A stretch of DNA of 64,000 bases from an uncultured Anaerobiospirillum sp. (GTDB lineage Bacteria; Pseudomonadota; Gammaproteobacteria; Enterobacterales; Succinivibrionaceae), in the NCBI GenBank assembly GCA_944389615.1, contig CALXNA010000007.1:1-64000 (forward strand), written 5' to 3'. Every line of letters begins with the position of its first letter. Positions within the stretch are counted from its first letter, which is position 1. The translations under genes were made by a program, and so were the position numbers. The notes below the pieces were generated by a model. It ran no database searches. It had not been told where the DNA came from and saw nothing but the letters and a program-made list of their open reading frames with translations. This document shows, piece after piece, positions 9,501 to 16,889 of this stretch.

Positions 9501-10562
9501 TTGCTCCATGACGTAATCCCACGCGAAGATTTCGTCTGGCTTGAAGCCTTCGATCAGATTGAAGGGGGTGCCTGAGAGGTAGAGCACCTTGGTGTTGTCG
9601 TGTACCAGCTCTTGGAGTACGGACTGGCCCAGCTGCGTTTGCGTGCCCTCATGGGCCTCATCGATGATGACCAAGTCCCACGGCAAGGTGAAGACCTCTT
9701 GGTTCTTGTCGAAGGTGCCGCCTACTTGGCTTGAGCCGCGCAGATCCTGCAGCGAGGCAAAGTAAACCCAATGAGTTACGCCTTGGCCCTTACTCTGCTC
9801 TTGGGCGGCGCGCGTCAGTTGCGTCAGGCTCTCGCCTTGGTCTTTGGAGCTGTAGGCAAAGTCGGGCCGGTCGTAGAAGATCTTGCGGAAGTCCTCAAAC
9901 CAGCTCTCGTTGACCACCGGGCGGTGGGTCACGATGATGGTCAGGTGCAGGTCGAGCTCCTTGACCACCTGCAGCGCGCTCAGGGTTTTGCCAAAACGCA
10001 TCTTGGCATTCCACAGCATACGCTGCTTGCCCTTGCTGAAGTGCTTGCTGGTGCGCGCAATCGCCTCCTGCTGCTCGGGGCGGAAGGTGATGGGGGCGGG
10101 CGCTGCATTGGTCGCGCTTAAGGCGCTGCGCCCTTGCTTGACCGCGGCGATCGCCTGCTGGACGGTCTTGAGGTCGCAGATGAACCATTCATTGGCCTTA
10201 TGCTTGAGGTCAAAGTGCTTGCGCTTGATGCCCGAGCGCAGCAGCACTTGGTGCACGTCGTAGTCGCTGAAGCTGCTGATGCGGTAGCTCAATGCGCGGG
10301 GCTTACCGGGGTCGGCTTCCTTGGTGACGATCTGCGCCAGCTCGGTGTGGAGAAGCTCGTAGTCGATGGCCGCCGTTTGAGTGTACTGCTTGATGCGCTG
10401 GTGGGCCACGGCATTGAGCTCGGCGCAATTGGGCGGTAGCGCATTGATGTCAGAGCCGTGGTAGCTGGTCTCACCAATCTTGAGACAGCCCTGATGCGCT
10501 GCATCCTTGATGCGGAATACGTAGATGACTTTGGCGGTGAAAGCGGCAAATTCGACAGTCAT
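6552..10562 (-). CDS. Restriction-modification fusion: GIY-YIG-like + SF2 helicase + Eco57I-type methylase
   Basis: This 1336-residue protein probably modifies, and may translocate along and cut, DNA. Residues 11-75 match a T5orf172/GIY-YIG-like nuclease domain (VIYVF, KIGETSY, AHQRIKQYT). A superfamily 2 helicase core follows, with Walker A AKMRFGKT at 186-193, DEAH at 301-304 and motif III SGTPF at about 330-334. A charged coiled segment (KHKKKRTPEEEERLKEL) lies mid-protein. The C-terminal third has LEINSKSGLYPLY as a divergent AdoMet motif I and the catalytic NPPY at 1008-1011, as in Eco57I-type adenine methylases. ATG 10562 overlaps the stop of the upstream gene as ATGA, so the two are translationally coupled. 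The domain calls are from motifs; whether all activities are intact is inferred. Confidence 0.85.
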   Translation of the reverse strand: MTVEFAAFTAKVIYVFRIKDAAHQGCLKIGETSYHGSDINALPPNCAELNAVAHQRIKQYTQTAAIDYELLHTELAQIVTKEADPGKPRALSYRISSFSDYDVHQVLLRSGIKRKHFDLKHKANEWFICDLKTVQQAIAAVKQGRSALSATNAAPAPITFRPEQQEAIARTSKHFSKGKQRMLWNAKMRFGKTLSALQVVKELDLHLTIIVTHRPVVNESWFEDFRKIFYDRPDFAYSSKDQGESLTQLTRAAQEQSKGQGVTHWVYFASLQDLRGSSQVGGTFDKNQEVFTLPWDLVIIDEAHEGTQTQLGQSVLQELVHDNTKVLYLSGTPFNLIEGFKPDEIFAWDYVMEQKAKSEWDDFHQGDPNPYAGLPQLHLYTYHLGELFGQYASGELAFNFAEFFKVDVSGHFVHEGDVKAFLNLLTKADHYPFAKPDFRAIFRHTLWVLPGVKAAKALSALLKEHPIFGRFTIVNVAGAGDYDENASSLGATEALQDVTDAIGPEPETTYTITLSCGRLTTGVTVKQWTGVLLLAGSYQSSASSYLQTIFRVQSPATSAGKVKEHCYAFDFAPDRALKVLAQAFGVTRSAESGGAKEGGAKAALGDFLNFCPVIAIEGSTMAAVNVGQVMAQIKRVYVEQVVAHGFDDVHLYNDQLMKLDELDLAQFDQLKGIIGETRALGNTGKVELNQQGLTDEEHEELSQIKHKKKRTPEEEERLKELRAKAKVRDNAIAILRGISIRMPLMIYGATINDENKELTIDNFSHLVDDVSWAEFMPPGVTKELFAQYIKYYDPDIFTAAGKRIRALAREADELSIEERIQLISSIFASFRNPDKETVLTPWRVVNLHLSSTIGGYCFYDPKFEHELSEPRLVEPQNITVFTPKTRLLEINSKSGLYPLYLTYTLVRLYLDTYGNKLSLLTRAQQRKLWDDVLTHNIFIICKTPMARAITTRTLVGFRAVPLNACYIDELIEQVMDDPTKLQHILEHTSSLWPAYGDAVMKFDAIVGNPPYQRSSNDDRSTSRDVPVYQHLVKACKELDARYISLIIPSRWMASGLGLNEFRAEMLADRHIRALIDFPVSRDVFAGVDIKGGVCMFLRDSQYDGPCAFQSCRNQEWSPRDLRQLDEFDIFVRNSTAANILRKVLQRKEPSMMEMLSVDKEFGWTSNFQDFHEQRESKDDVPLYYNRKGKRLMGYIARSEITKSPQLVDTWKVMVPEASSDGGQKIPDPVLGTTFVTPSPSACTQTYLFFYCSSEQEARNVQSYLKTRFFRFMVSLRKITQHAPRNTYLWVPQQDFSANSALDWHQSTAELEQALYDKYQLTEEERDHIAQMVKVQS

Positions 10563-11551
10563 AGCGATCTCAATACATCCACAAAGCGCACCGTTTGACC
10601 GGCACGCCAATCCTTGATTAGGCAGTAGCTGCCATTGTGTTGGGCGTTGAGCAGCTCGGGACGGTGGCAGCCAGCGCAGAGCTCTTCGTGCACCTCAAGG
10701 CCAAAGAGCGTGTTGTCGTAGGTGATCAGGTTGGCGCAGGAGTTGGGTATGACCCCGCGCAGGCCATCCATCTGCCACAGATTCCACGAAATGATGGTAG
10801 CGCATTTGAGAATGGAGGCAAGCGGCGCCTGATAACCCCAGCGTGCCTCATAGCTCTCGCTGAAGGTAAAGAGCAGATTCTCGCGCGCAAGGAGCAGACT
10901 ATCGCCTTGCCACTCAAAGCCATAGCAGCTCTCAAAGGCAAGGTACGCCCCCTCAAGCCACGCCGCAGGCGTCGTCGTGTTTTCGCTGACGACGCGCAGC
11001 TTGCGGTCAAGCAGGCCCATACGCTCGGGCACCGGGATATAGGCGCCGGTAGTGGTGTCATAGCGACTGGTGAGGTAGGGCGCTTCGCCGCAGGTTACCT
11101 CAAGACGCAGCGCGCCCACATAGTCGCGCCAGGTGGTGCCGGTAGGAAAGGTGATCGGCTCCGGAGTGCGCTGCCAAGTGGAGCCTGTGGCGTAGTTGAA
11201 GACGTCTGGGCGTCCAAACCATTGGGCATCGATGAGGTTGTTTTGCTCATTGCACAGCCACGCTGGGGTATAGACCTCAGCCATGCTGCGGCTGCGGGCG
11301 CTTTGCGCTCCTTGGTTTTTGAGTACGCGTGGCCTGATCACAAGGCCATGCTCACCGGTGATGAGCTCGGGCGTGATGGGCTGATCGTAGGCAAATGCAG
11401 GCCCCAATGTCTCGTAGTCGGAGGTGGCCCAGAAGATGTGCTGGGTGCGGCCCTTTTGGTTATGGGTTTTGGTTTGATCGGTGAGCAAGAGCTCCAGCAA
11501 TTGCGGCGCAAGGCGCTGCAAGCGGTTTTCGAGCACGTCGATCTCACTCAT
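10559..11551 (-). CDS. Restriction-modification accessory protein (methylase-subunit-like)
   Basis: This is a 330-residue protein encoded directly upstream of, and overlapping by 4 bases with, the helicase-methylase fusion. ATG 11551 is chosen over the longer open frame (11590) because GAGGAG lies 7 bases upstream of it. The N-terminal part carries SRSMAEVYTPAWLCNEQNNL, which resembles the substrate/AdoMet-binding entry of type I-like M subunits. Later segments include LRLEVTCGEAPYLTSRYD and a C-terminal CAGCHRPE, a possible metal-binding pair of cysteines. I know similar proteins only as partners of Eco57I/helicase fusions annotated as restriction endonuclease subunit M. A role in target recognition or methylation is inferred from this pairing. 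Confidence 0.7.
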   Translation of the reverse strand: MSEIDVLENRLQRLAPQLLELLLTDQTKTHNQKGRTQHIFWATSDYETLGPAFAYDQPITPELITGEHGLVIRPRVLKNQGAQSARSRSMAEVYTPAWLCNEQNNLIDAQWFGRPDVFNYATGSTWQRTPEPITFPTGTTWRDYVGALRLEVTCGEAPYLTSRYDTTTGAYIPVPERMGLLDRKLRVVSENTTTPAAWLEGAYLAFESCYGFEWQGDSLLLARENLLFTFSESYEARWGYQAPLASILKCATIISWNLWQMDGLRGVIPNSCANLITYDNTLFGLEVHEELCAGCHRPELLNAQHNGSYCLIKDWRAGQTVRFVDVLRSL

Positions 11552-11742
11552 GCCAAGACTCCTCAAGACTAACTTCTCAAGCCGGGTCATACTAACACAA
11601 GGCGCGGGAAGTCAGCGGCTTCTGGGGCTTAACGCATGAGGTGCCCGCACGAGGCGGGCGCGCGGCTACCGCAGGGCCGGGCGTGTAGCGCCTTACGGCG
11701 CAGCGGACGGGGCTGCCGCAGGCTGACGGCAGGGAGGCGCCG

Positions 11743-12918
11743 TTAGACGTTGAGCTCGACGATGTCGTCGAGCTGGACGTTGATGAGTTGGTTGGTGATA
11801 TCAACCGGGACGAGCACGGCCGAGTTTGGCGAGACGTCGACGACCTTGTAGAGCTTCTGGGTCTCGCTGTTTTGGTAGTAGGTCATGCTGTGGCGGTCTT
11901 GGAAGTCACTGCGGTGAATCAAGTGGAAGCGCATGCCGACCTTGAGGTTGGAGTTGGAGCCCAGATTGATGCGGATGGAGTCATCGGCGATGTTGACTAC
12001 GCGGGCGCGTGGAATTTGGCAGCGCAGCTGGGTGACGATGTCGGCGATGGCGTACTTGGTCAGCTGGTTGATGCGCTGGCCGTAGTCCGAGGAGGCAAAG
12101 CGATCGGAGCGCAGCGAGAAGCGCTCGCCCTTGAGCGTCCACTCGGCATCACCGGCGTAGTCCTTGTTCAGAACCATGCTGCCGCTGTAGACGTCATAGA
12201 CCTGAACTGAGAAGCGCAGGGTGCGGGTCGGGGTGTAGATGTACTTGGTGACGGCGTTGGAGCCGACCTCCGAGACCGCAACCGAGGAGACTGTGCCGAC
12301 GATGATGTACTGGGCTTGGGTGCGGCGCGAGATGCTATCTAAGGTGCGCTGCAGGTTGTAGTTGGGGCCAGATGAGCTCTGATTGAAGAGCAGACGGGCG
12401 CGGTCAGGCGGCAGTAGAGTTAATGCTGGGCTCTGGGCGACGCCGGTGTAGAGCTGGTCAGTTAAGAAGTCGGCAAAGTCAGGCATATCTGCGGCGGACA
12501 TCGAAGCTTCAGTGTCCTTGTAGCGGATGATGAAGGGCAGGATGATCTTCTTGATGTTGCCGGCGTAGCAATCACTGCTTGAGGAGTCATCGATCAAGGC
12601 CTTGACCAAGACGGTCACCATCTTGCCGTTCTCTTGCTCTTCGACCACGATCATGCGGCGAATCGGGGACTTGCTGACGATCTGCATCTTCTCATCGAGC
12701 AAGGTGCCGTTTTGGATGCTTTGCTCAATGGAGACATTGGCGCCTGCCTGCAGCGAGGCATTGCGCAGGGCATCGTCGATCGCCATGCGCCGGGCGGCGG
12801 CGACATCATCATCGACAATCGCAGCAGATCCTCGTGCGGAGTACCAACCAGCCAAGGCCGATTGGCAACCTAAAGCCAGCGCAAGGGTGATGGCTAAAGC
12901 TTTGAATGCAGCGCGCAT
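11743..12918 (-). CDS. flgT: Flagellar assembly protein FlgT (H-ring)
   Basis: FlgT builds the periplasmic H-ring around the basal body of sodium-driven or sheathed polar flagella and is needed for stator and ring assembly in Vibrio. The 391-residue product has a signal peptide ending SALAGWY, then the FlgT N-terminal region (ARRMAIDDALRNASLQAGANVSIEQ) and the middle and C-terminal beta-rich domains, ending in a segment that sets residues in a KVGMRFHLIHRSD context. Length is close to the family norm. It is divergent from flgO and flgP, as in Vibrio-type clusters. I could not place a promoter between them for this strand. Confidence 0.9.
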   Translation of the reverse strand: MRAAFKALAITLALALGCQSALAGWYSARGSAAIVDDDVAAARRMAIDDALRNASLQAGANVSIEQSIQNGTLLDEKMQIVSKSPIRRMIVVEEQENGKMVTVLVKALIDDSSSSDCYAGNIKKIILPFIIRYKDTEASMSAADMPDFADFLTDQLYTGVAQSPALTLLPPDRARLLFNQSSSGPNYNLQRTLDSISRRTQAQYIIVGTVSSVAVSEVGSNAVTKYIYTPTRTLRFSVQVYDVYSGSMVLNKDYAGDAEWTLKGERFSLRSDRFASSDYGQRINQLTKYAIADIVTQLRCQIPRARVVNIADDSIRINLGSNSNLKVGMRFHLIHRSDFQDRHSMTYYQNSETQKLYKVVDVSPNSAVLVPVDITNQLINVQLDDIVELNV

Positions 12919-13144
12919 GTTTTATCTCCGACCTGACGGCAGCAATACCAAAAAGGGCCCAAACAGAGCGTCTTGGGGCGGCCTATGCCGCAAACATGGC
13001 CTTGCCAAAGTGCAAAAAGCGTTCCGCGGCGTAAGGCCCGTAGCTACGGGCATCATGGCCTCTAAGAGCGGCCATTGTTGGCGCTGAGAGCCGGGGTACA
13101 AATGGCTTATCTATGCGCGATATGACTAGCTTTTATGGGGTGCA

Positions 13145-13160
13145 TGGCACCGTTATTGCA
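13145..13160 (+). promoter_or_regulatory. Sigma-54 promoter for flgO-flgP
   Basis: TGGCACCGTTATTGCA matches the -24/-12 consensus (TGGCAC-N5-TTGCA) exactly, with GG and GC ten bases apart. It lies 80 bases before the flgO start on the same strand. Vibrio-type flagellar middle genes are transcribed by RpoN with FlrA/FlrC activators, so the context fits. Confidence 0.85.
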
Positions 13161-13239
13161 GCTTGCGGCAGCGGTAGAGGAACGTAGCGGACGGCTCCGC
13201 GCGGAACTACTCACAGATCATGAGATCGAGGTTCAGGAG

Positions 13240-14451
13240 ATGCATGTAAAGACATCATTGCTCGTCGCCCTTTGCGCGAGCTTGTTACTCCCAGCCTGCA
13301 CTACCGGTGGCGTGACCCGTACCACCAGCCCTATGGCACAGGTTGAGGGTGCGCACACTCAAGGCGATAGCAGCGTCTATATGCAACGTGGTATGGAGAT
13401 GAGTGCTATCACGTCGCGCATGGCTGATACGCTGCAGCAAAACATGTTTTATTATTTGCTGCCTGATGCCCCCATTGACCGCAGCTCCGCTAACGGCAAT
13501 GTCAAAATCGTGACCATGCCACGTCTTGCTTTAACCGCGTTTGTGGACACTGATACCTACGAAGATTCCGGTTATTTAGGCCGCGCTTTGGCGGAGATGT
13601 TCACCCACGAGATGAGCAGCCGCGCCTTCGAGGTCACCGAGTACAAGCTCACGGGCAAGCTCGCCGTGTCCAAGGACGGTGACTACATCTTCTCGCGTGA
13701 CTGGAAAAAAATCGCGAGCGACACCAACGTGAAGTATCTGCTCGGCGGCACCATGACCCGCAACAAGGACGGCGTCGTCGTAGTCGCCCGCATCGTGAAC
13801 ATGCAGACGCGCCAGACGATAGCCACCTCAACGGACATCATCCCGTACTCCTTGCTGCCTAACTGCTACCGCACCGCGCAAAAGAACTGCTCCTTTACCG
13901 GCACCAAGAACTATTTAAGCCCGGACTTGATCCGCATCTATCAAGGCCAGTTGGCCAACAACAATCTCCGCACTTCGGCCCTGCAGGTCAGTGAGGTGGA
14001 GCGCGCGAGCACCAAGTCGACCTTAACCAAGGCGCAGGTGCGTTCGGCTAGTGGCCAACCCTTAGGCGGCGTGTTTTTAGCCTACAGCGACCCGAACTCG
14101 GCGAGCACCATTACTACGGTCACCGAGCCCGATGGCCGTGTCGTTACTACCACCACCACTTACAATGGCATGGCGGCGGCCAATATGGGCGGCAATCCAC
14201 AGATGACCGCCTCCGAGCGTGAGGACATGATTCTCCAAAGCGACCCGCGCTTTACCAAGGACGTTGTGGTTGGCGCCACTTCGCGCGGCACCTACGATAA
14301 GTACCGCATGGAGAAGAGCTCTTCGATGACGCCGGAGTGGTTTGATAACGACGTCGACCCAGTGGTGTATCCAGCCAGCAGCTATGTGCACAACACGATG
14401 TTAGTGCGCGATACCGCCGACGAGAGCAATTACCAACGTTATAGCGATTAG
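13240..14451 (+). CDS. flgO: Flagellar outer-membrane lipoprotein FlgO, extended
   Basis: FlgO is an outer-membrane lipoprotein that stabilises the flagellum together with FlgP and FlgT. The start at ATG 13240 gives a lipoprotein signal with lipobox LLLPAC, and GAGG lies 8 bases upstream; the open frame begins further upstream at 13135 but without a signal peptide. The FlgO domain covers roughly residues 80-215 (VKIVTMPRLALTAFVDTDTY, the GRALAEMFTHEM segment, LLGGTMTRNKDGVVVVARIV). The protein is 403 residues, about twice the usual family length. Its extra C-terminal half is rich in Ser, Thr and Asp and matches nothing I recognise. flgP follows 11 bases later, indicating an operon. Confidence 0.85.
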   Translation: MHVKTSLLVALCASLLLPACTTGGVTRTTSPMAQVEGAHTQGDSSVYMQRGMEMSAITSRMADTLQQNMFYYLLPDAPIDRSSANGNVKIVTMPRLALTAFVDTDTYEDSGYLGRALAEMFTHEMSSRAFEVTEYKLTGKLAVSKDGDYIFSRDWKKIASDTNVKYLLGGTMTRNKDGVVVVARIVNMQTRQTIATSTDIIPYSLLPNCYRTAQKNCSFTGTKNYLSPDLIRIYQGQLANNNLRTSALQVSEVERASTKSTLTKAQVRSASGQPLGGVFLAYSDPNSASTITTVTEPDGRVVTTTTTYNGMAAANMGGNPQMTASEREDMILQSDPRFTKDVVVGATSRGTYDKYRMEKSSSMTPEWFDNDVDPVVYPASSYVHNTMLVRDTADESNYQRYSD

Positions 14452-14462
14452 GAGCAGAGGAG

Positions 14463-14930
14463 ATGAGAAAGGTTCTGGCTGTGGCAGCAGTGAGCGTAGT
14501 AGCTGCGGCGTTAGCCTTGAGCGCCTCGGGCTGCTCTAGCATGATGCGTAACGCTTCGATGGCGGTGCACTACACCGATACCGGCGTCAACGACATCGAC
14601 GATTACCCAATCCTGCGCGCCTCGGGCTATGCCGTTTTGTCTAAGCAAAAGGGCGCTAACGCTACCGAAAAGCAGATCAACGCCATGCGCGCCTCGAAGA
14701 TGGAAGCCTATCGCGAGCTGACTGAGCAGTTGGTCGGTGTCTACGTCAAGGCGCAAAACCGCAATGGCAACACCATCGAGCGCAGCGATAGCTTAACCAC
14801 CGAGGTTGAGGGCATGGTGCACGGCGCCCGCGTCGTCCGCCAGTACCCGATCGGCGACACCTATGTCACCGAGCTCGAGCTTGATACCAAGCGTCTGTAC
14901 GATCTCTATCAGATCCGCGGTGTATTCTAA
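14463..14930 (+). CDS. flgP: Flagellar outer-membrane lipoprotein FlgP (LPP20 family)
   Basis: FlgP is an LPP20-family lipoprotein that forms basal disk or outer-membrane-associated rings in polar flagella. This 155-residue protein has a lipobox LSASGC near residue 24. The conserved core is YPILRASGYAVLS, KMEAYRELTEQLVGVYVKA and the closing segment with VTELELDTKRLYDLY. GAGGAG lies directly before the start. It is the second gene of the sigma-54-driven flgO-flgP unit. Length and motifs agree well with the family. Confidence 0.9.
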   Translation: MRKVLAVAAVSVVAAALALSASGCSSMMRNASMAVHYTDTGVNDIDDYPILRASGYAVLSKQKGANATEKQINAMRASKMEAYRELTEQLVGVYVKAQNRNGNTIERSDSLTTEVEGMVHGARVVRQYPIGDTYVTELELDTKRLYDLYQIRGVF

Positions 14931-15240
14931 TAAAGCCGCCTGACGCGCTACTTTGCCTAGAGTTTTGGGCCGCAAGCCTGAGGCTCTGGGCTTTGTTGTC
15001 TGGGCGCCGTGTTAAGATCAACCAAGCCCCGCAGTGCGCCGCTCCATGCCGCAGCGTGCTGCGCGCCGCTCGGCGCAAAGCTTAAATTACGGGGGCTTAC
15101 GCAAGTGCGCGGGATCGTTTTTGCCGTTTGGGGCAGGGGCGCGCAGCGCGCTGGAACCTAAGATGGCCGAGGGCCATCATCTTTCTCATTTAGATTGGAG
15201 GCGGCGCTTGAGCCCGATGGGGTCTGTGCGCCGGTATGTG

Positions 15241-15717
15241 ATGATTGCACGCCGTCCCTTCCGTTCGATCAACCGCAAGGCCGTCCCGGCCGTTAAGACC
15301 TTGGTCGATTATCTCAATGACCAAGATGCCATCTTAGACAACGTCATCAAGATCCTCGCGCGCGAGTACAACGCTATCAAGGAGCGGCGCTTAGACGAGC
15401 TTGAGGCCATCGCCGAGGACAAATCGTCCTTTATGCTCAAGCTTCAGGCCAATGACCAGCGCATCAAGCTCCACGCTGACGCCGCGCAGCTTAAGACCAA
15501 GTACCCTGACCGCGTCGAGCAGATCAAGGCGAAGCTCGCCAAGTGCAAGATGATGAACGAGACCAATGGCAAGCTCATCACCTTATCGCTCTCGGCCAAC
15601 AAGCGCCTCTACGATGTGCTGATGCACTCGCGCGACAAGTTCTCGCGCAACATGACCTACACCGACAAGGGCAACACCACGGCCACCAGCCCGCTGCGCG
15701 TCAACATCAACGCCTAA
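15241..15717 (+). CDS. flgN: Flagellar export chaperone FlgN
   Basis: FlgN keeps the hook-filament junction proteins FlgK and FlgL unfolded and brings them to the export gate. The helical FlgN domain is visible from VKTLVDYLNDQDAIL to the KRLYDVLMHSR segment, with heptad-like spacing. The start is uncertain. ATG 15241 gives 158 residues with a 21-residue basic leader. A TTG at 15208 has the better ribosome-binding site (GGAGG) and would add 11 residues, while the frame itself stays open from 15034. In Vibrio flgN is followed directly by flgM; here 6.6 kb separates them, including a four-gene operon. Confidence 0.8.
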   Translation: MIARRPFRSINRKAVPAVKTLVDYLNDQDAILDNVIKILAREYNAIKERRLDELEAIAEDKSSFMLKLQANDQRIKLHADAAQLKTKYPDRVEQIKAKLAKCKMMNETNGKLITLSLSANKRLYDVLMHSRDKFSRNMTYTDKGNTTATSPLRVNINA

Positions 15718-15791
15718 GCCAGCGCTGCCAACCATCACGTCGCGGCACTTCCCTCCTTGCGCTGCGGCCACTTTGGCAGCGGCTACGCTTG

Positions 15792-16360
15792 CCGCTTCAC
15801 GCTGCGGGCAGGTAGCCTTTGTCTCTAAGGAGCAGAGGGCCACTCGCGCGACGCCCTAGGTATCGGCAACCTCATGGACGGTGGAACGCTGCCCGCTCTC
15901 GAGCAGGGGCTAGGCTGCTGCAGTAGGGGCTTGGCCCAGCCTTGCGGTCGTGCCGGAATGGCTCACTTCCCCAGAGACCATCATCGCCCGATGGCTGCCC
16001 AAGGCGCAGTGCGGCAAGCGCCGCCCGCTCTCAAGGTGCCCTTTCATCCACGGTCGTATCCATAGCGCCAGTTCTTAGGGCCCGTAGCCTGAGGTCGTGC
16101 CGGAGTGGCCCACTTCCTCCTTAGAGACCAGCTTAGCCTGATGGTTGCCCGCAGCGCAGTGCGGCAAGCGCCGCCCGCTCTCAAGGTGCCCTTTCATCCA
16201 CGGTCGTATCCATAGCGCCAGTTCTTAGGGCCCGTAGCCTGAGGTCGTGCCGGAGTGGCCCACTTCCTCCTTAGAGACCAGCTTAGCCTGATGGTTGCCC
16301 GCAGCGCGGTGGGGCGAGCGTCGCCGCGCTCTCAAGGTGCCCTGCCAGCGACGGCCGTGG
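15792..16360. repeat. TAGAGACCA-core repeat array 1 (about 150-bp unit)
   Basis: Three direct copies of a unit of about 150 bp start near 15944, 16091 and 16241. The second and third are almost identical over their first 110 bases, with an exact 150-base period; the first is 147 bases long. Each unit carries GTGGCCCAC, TTCCTCCTTAGAGACCA and CCCGCAGC in that order. A shorter copy of the same core lies inverted at about 15792-15842. No convincing gene is present. The same core elements recur in the longer array at 36.0-37.1 kb. Confidence 0.8.
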
Positions 16361-16406
16361 CCCGTAACGACGTGCGGAGGCGCCTACTGTGGTTGTGGCG
16401 AGTTTC

Positions 16407-16422
16407 CGTGATTTACATCACG
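16407..16422. promoter_or_regulatory. CRP/FNR-family-like palindrome
   Basis: CGTGATTTACATCACG is a near-perfect palindrome with the half-site spacing shared by CRP (TGTGA-N6-TCACA) and FNR (TTGAT-N4-ATCAA). It is the first of three such sites before the four-gene operon starting at 16890. Confidence 0.55.
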
Positions 16423-16503
16423 TTTTATGCGGTTAGTGCCCAAATTTTTTTACTCTGCGCAGGGCGCGCCGTATCTGGGCTCGCGCCACCCCCTAGATAC
16501 TTT

Positions 16504-16519
16504 TGTGACCGCATTCACA
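16504..16519. promoter_or_regulatory. CRP-binding site (perfect half-sites)
   Basis: TGTGACCGCATTCACA matches the CRP consensus TGTGA-N6-TCACA at all ten defined positions. It lies 371 bases before the operon's first start codon, between two similar sites. Confidence 0.7.
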
Positions 16520-16640
16520 CAGGCTAAATCGCACTTTGGCCTTTTTCGCGCAATTTGGTTGTAGCTATGCGCAGGCGCACAACGCCTGATGGGACGGGGC
16601 TATACGACGTCTGCGGCGTGCGTTATGCGCCTCTTCATTT

Positions 16641-16656
16641 TGTGACACAAATCACC
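16641..16656. promoter_or_regulatory. CRP-like site
   Basis: TGTGACACAAATCACC matches nine of the ten defined positions of the CRP consensus. It is the site closest to the start of the four-gene operon (234 bases), so it is the best candidate for class I or II activation. The promoter core itself could not be placed with confidence. Confidence 0.6.
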
Positions 16657-16740
16657 CAATTCTCGCTCAAATTTGATGCGTCATTTATTGATAGTCTGCG
16701 GTGACAGGCTGTTTGTCATCAGCCTTCGTGTTGGTTTCTT

Positions 16741-16780
16741 GATACAACAGCAAAAGGCACTTTTTGCGTTTTGTTGTATC
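16741..16780 (+). promoter_or_regulatory. Hairpin in the leader of the CobS-like operon
   Basis: The arms GATACAACA and TGTTGTATC pair perfectly. After a short bulge, GCAAAA pairs with TTTTGC, leaving a loop of about six bases. It could be a leader RNA hairpin or an operator. No U-run follows, so a simple terminator is unlikely. Confidence 0.5.
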
Positions 16781-16845
16781 TATGAGAAAAATTTCCTCTT
16801 GTTACAGTGGAGGTCAGGAGAGGTATCTCCGTGAGTTAGTTACGT

Positions 16846-16869
16846 AAGGCCCCTGCGCGCAGGGGCCTT
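16846..16869 (+). promoter_or_regulatory. 24-base perfect palindrome just before the ribosome-binding site
   Basis: AAGGCCCCTGCG is followed directly by its exact reverse complement. On RNA this gives a GC-rich hairpin ending about 6 bases before the AGAGGA ribosome-binding site of the gene at 16890. It is not followed by a U-run. A role in mRNA stability, protein binding or translation control is inferred. Confidence 0.6.
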
Positions 16870-16889
16870 GACTTAAAGAGGAATGCACT

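Noticed and set aside
6207-11551. tRNA-Arg(CCU) as attachment site of an island carrying the restriction-modification operon
   Set aside because: Integrating elements usually use the 3' end of the tRNA gene, which here faces the DUF805 genes. No integrase or duplicated tRNA end was found on the restriction-modification side.
12919-13100. Sigma-54 promoter for flgT on the minus strand
   Set aside because: TGGC- and TTGC-like boxes exist, but the spacing between GG and GC is 8 or 13 bases instead of 10.
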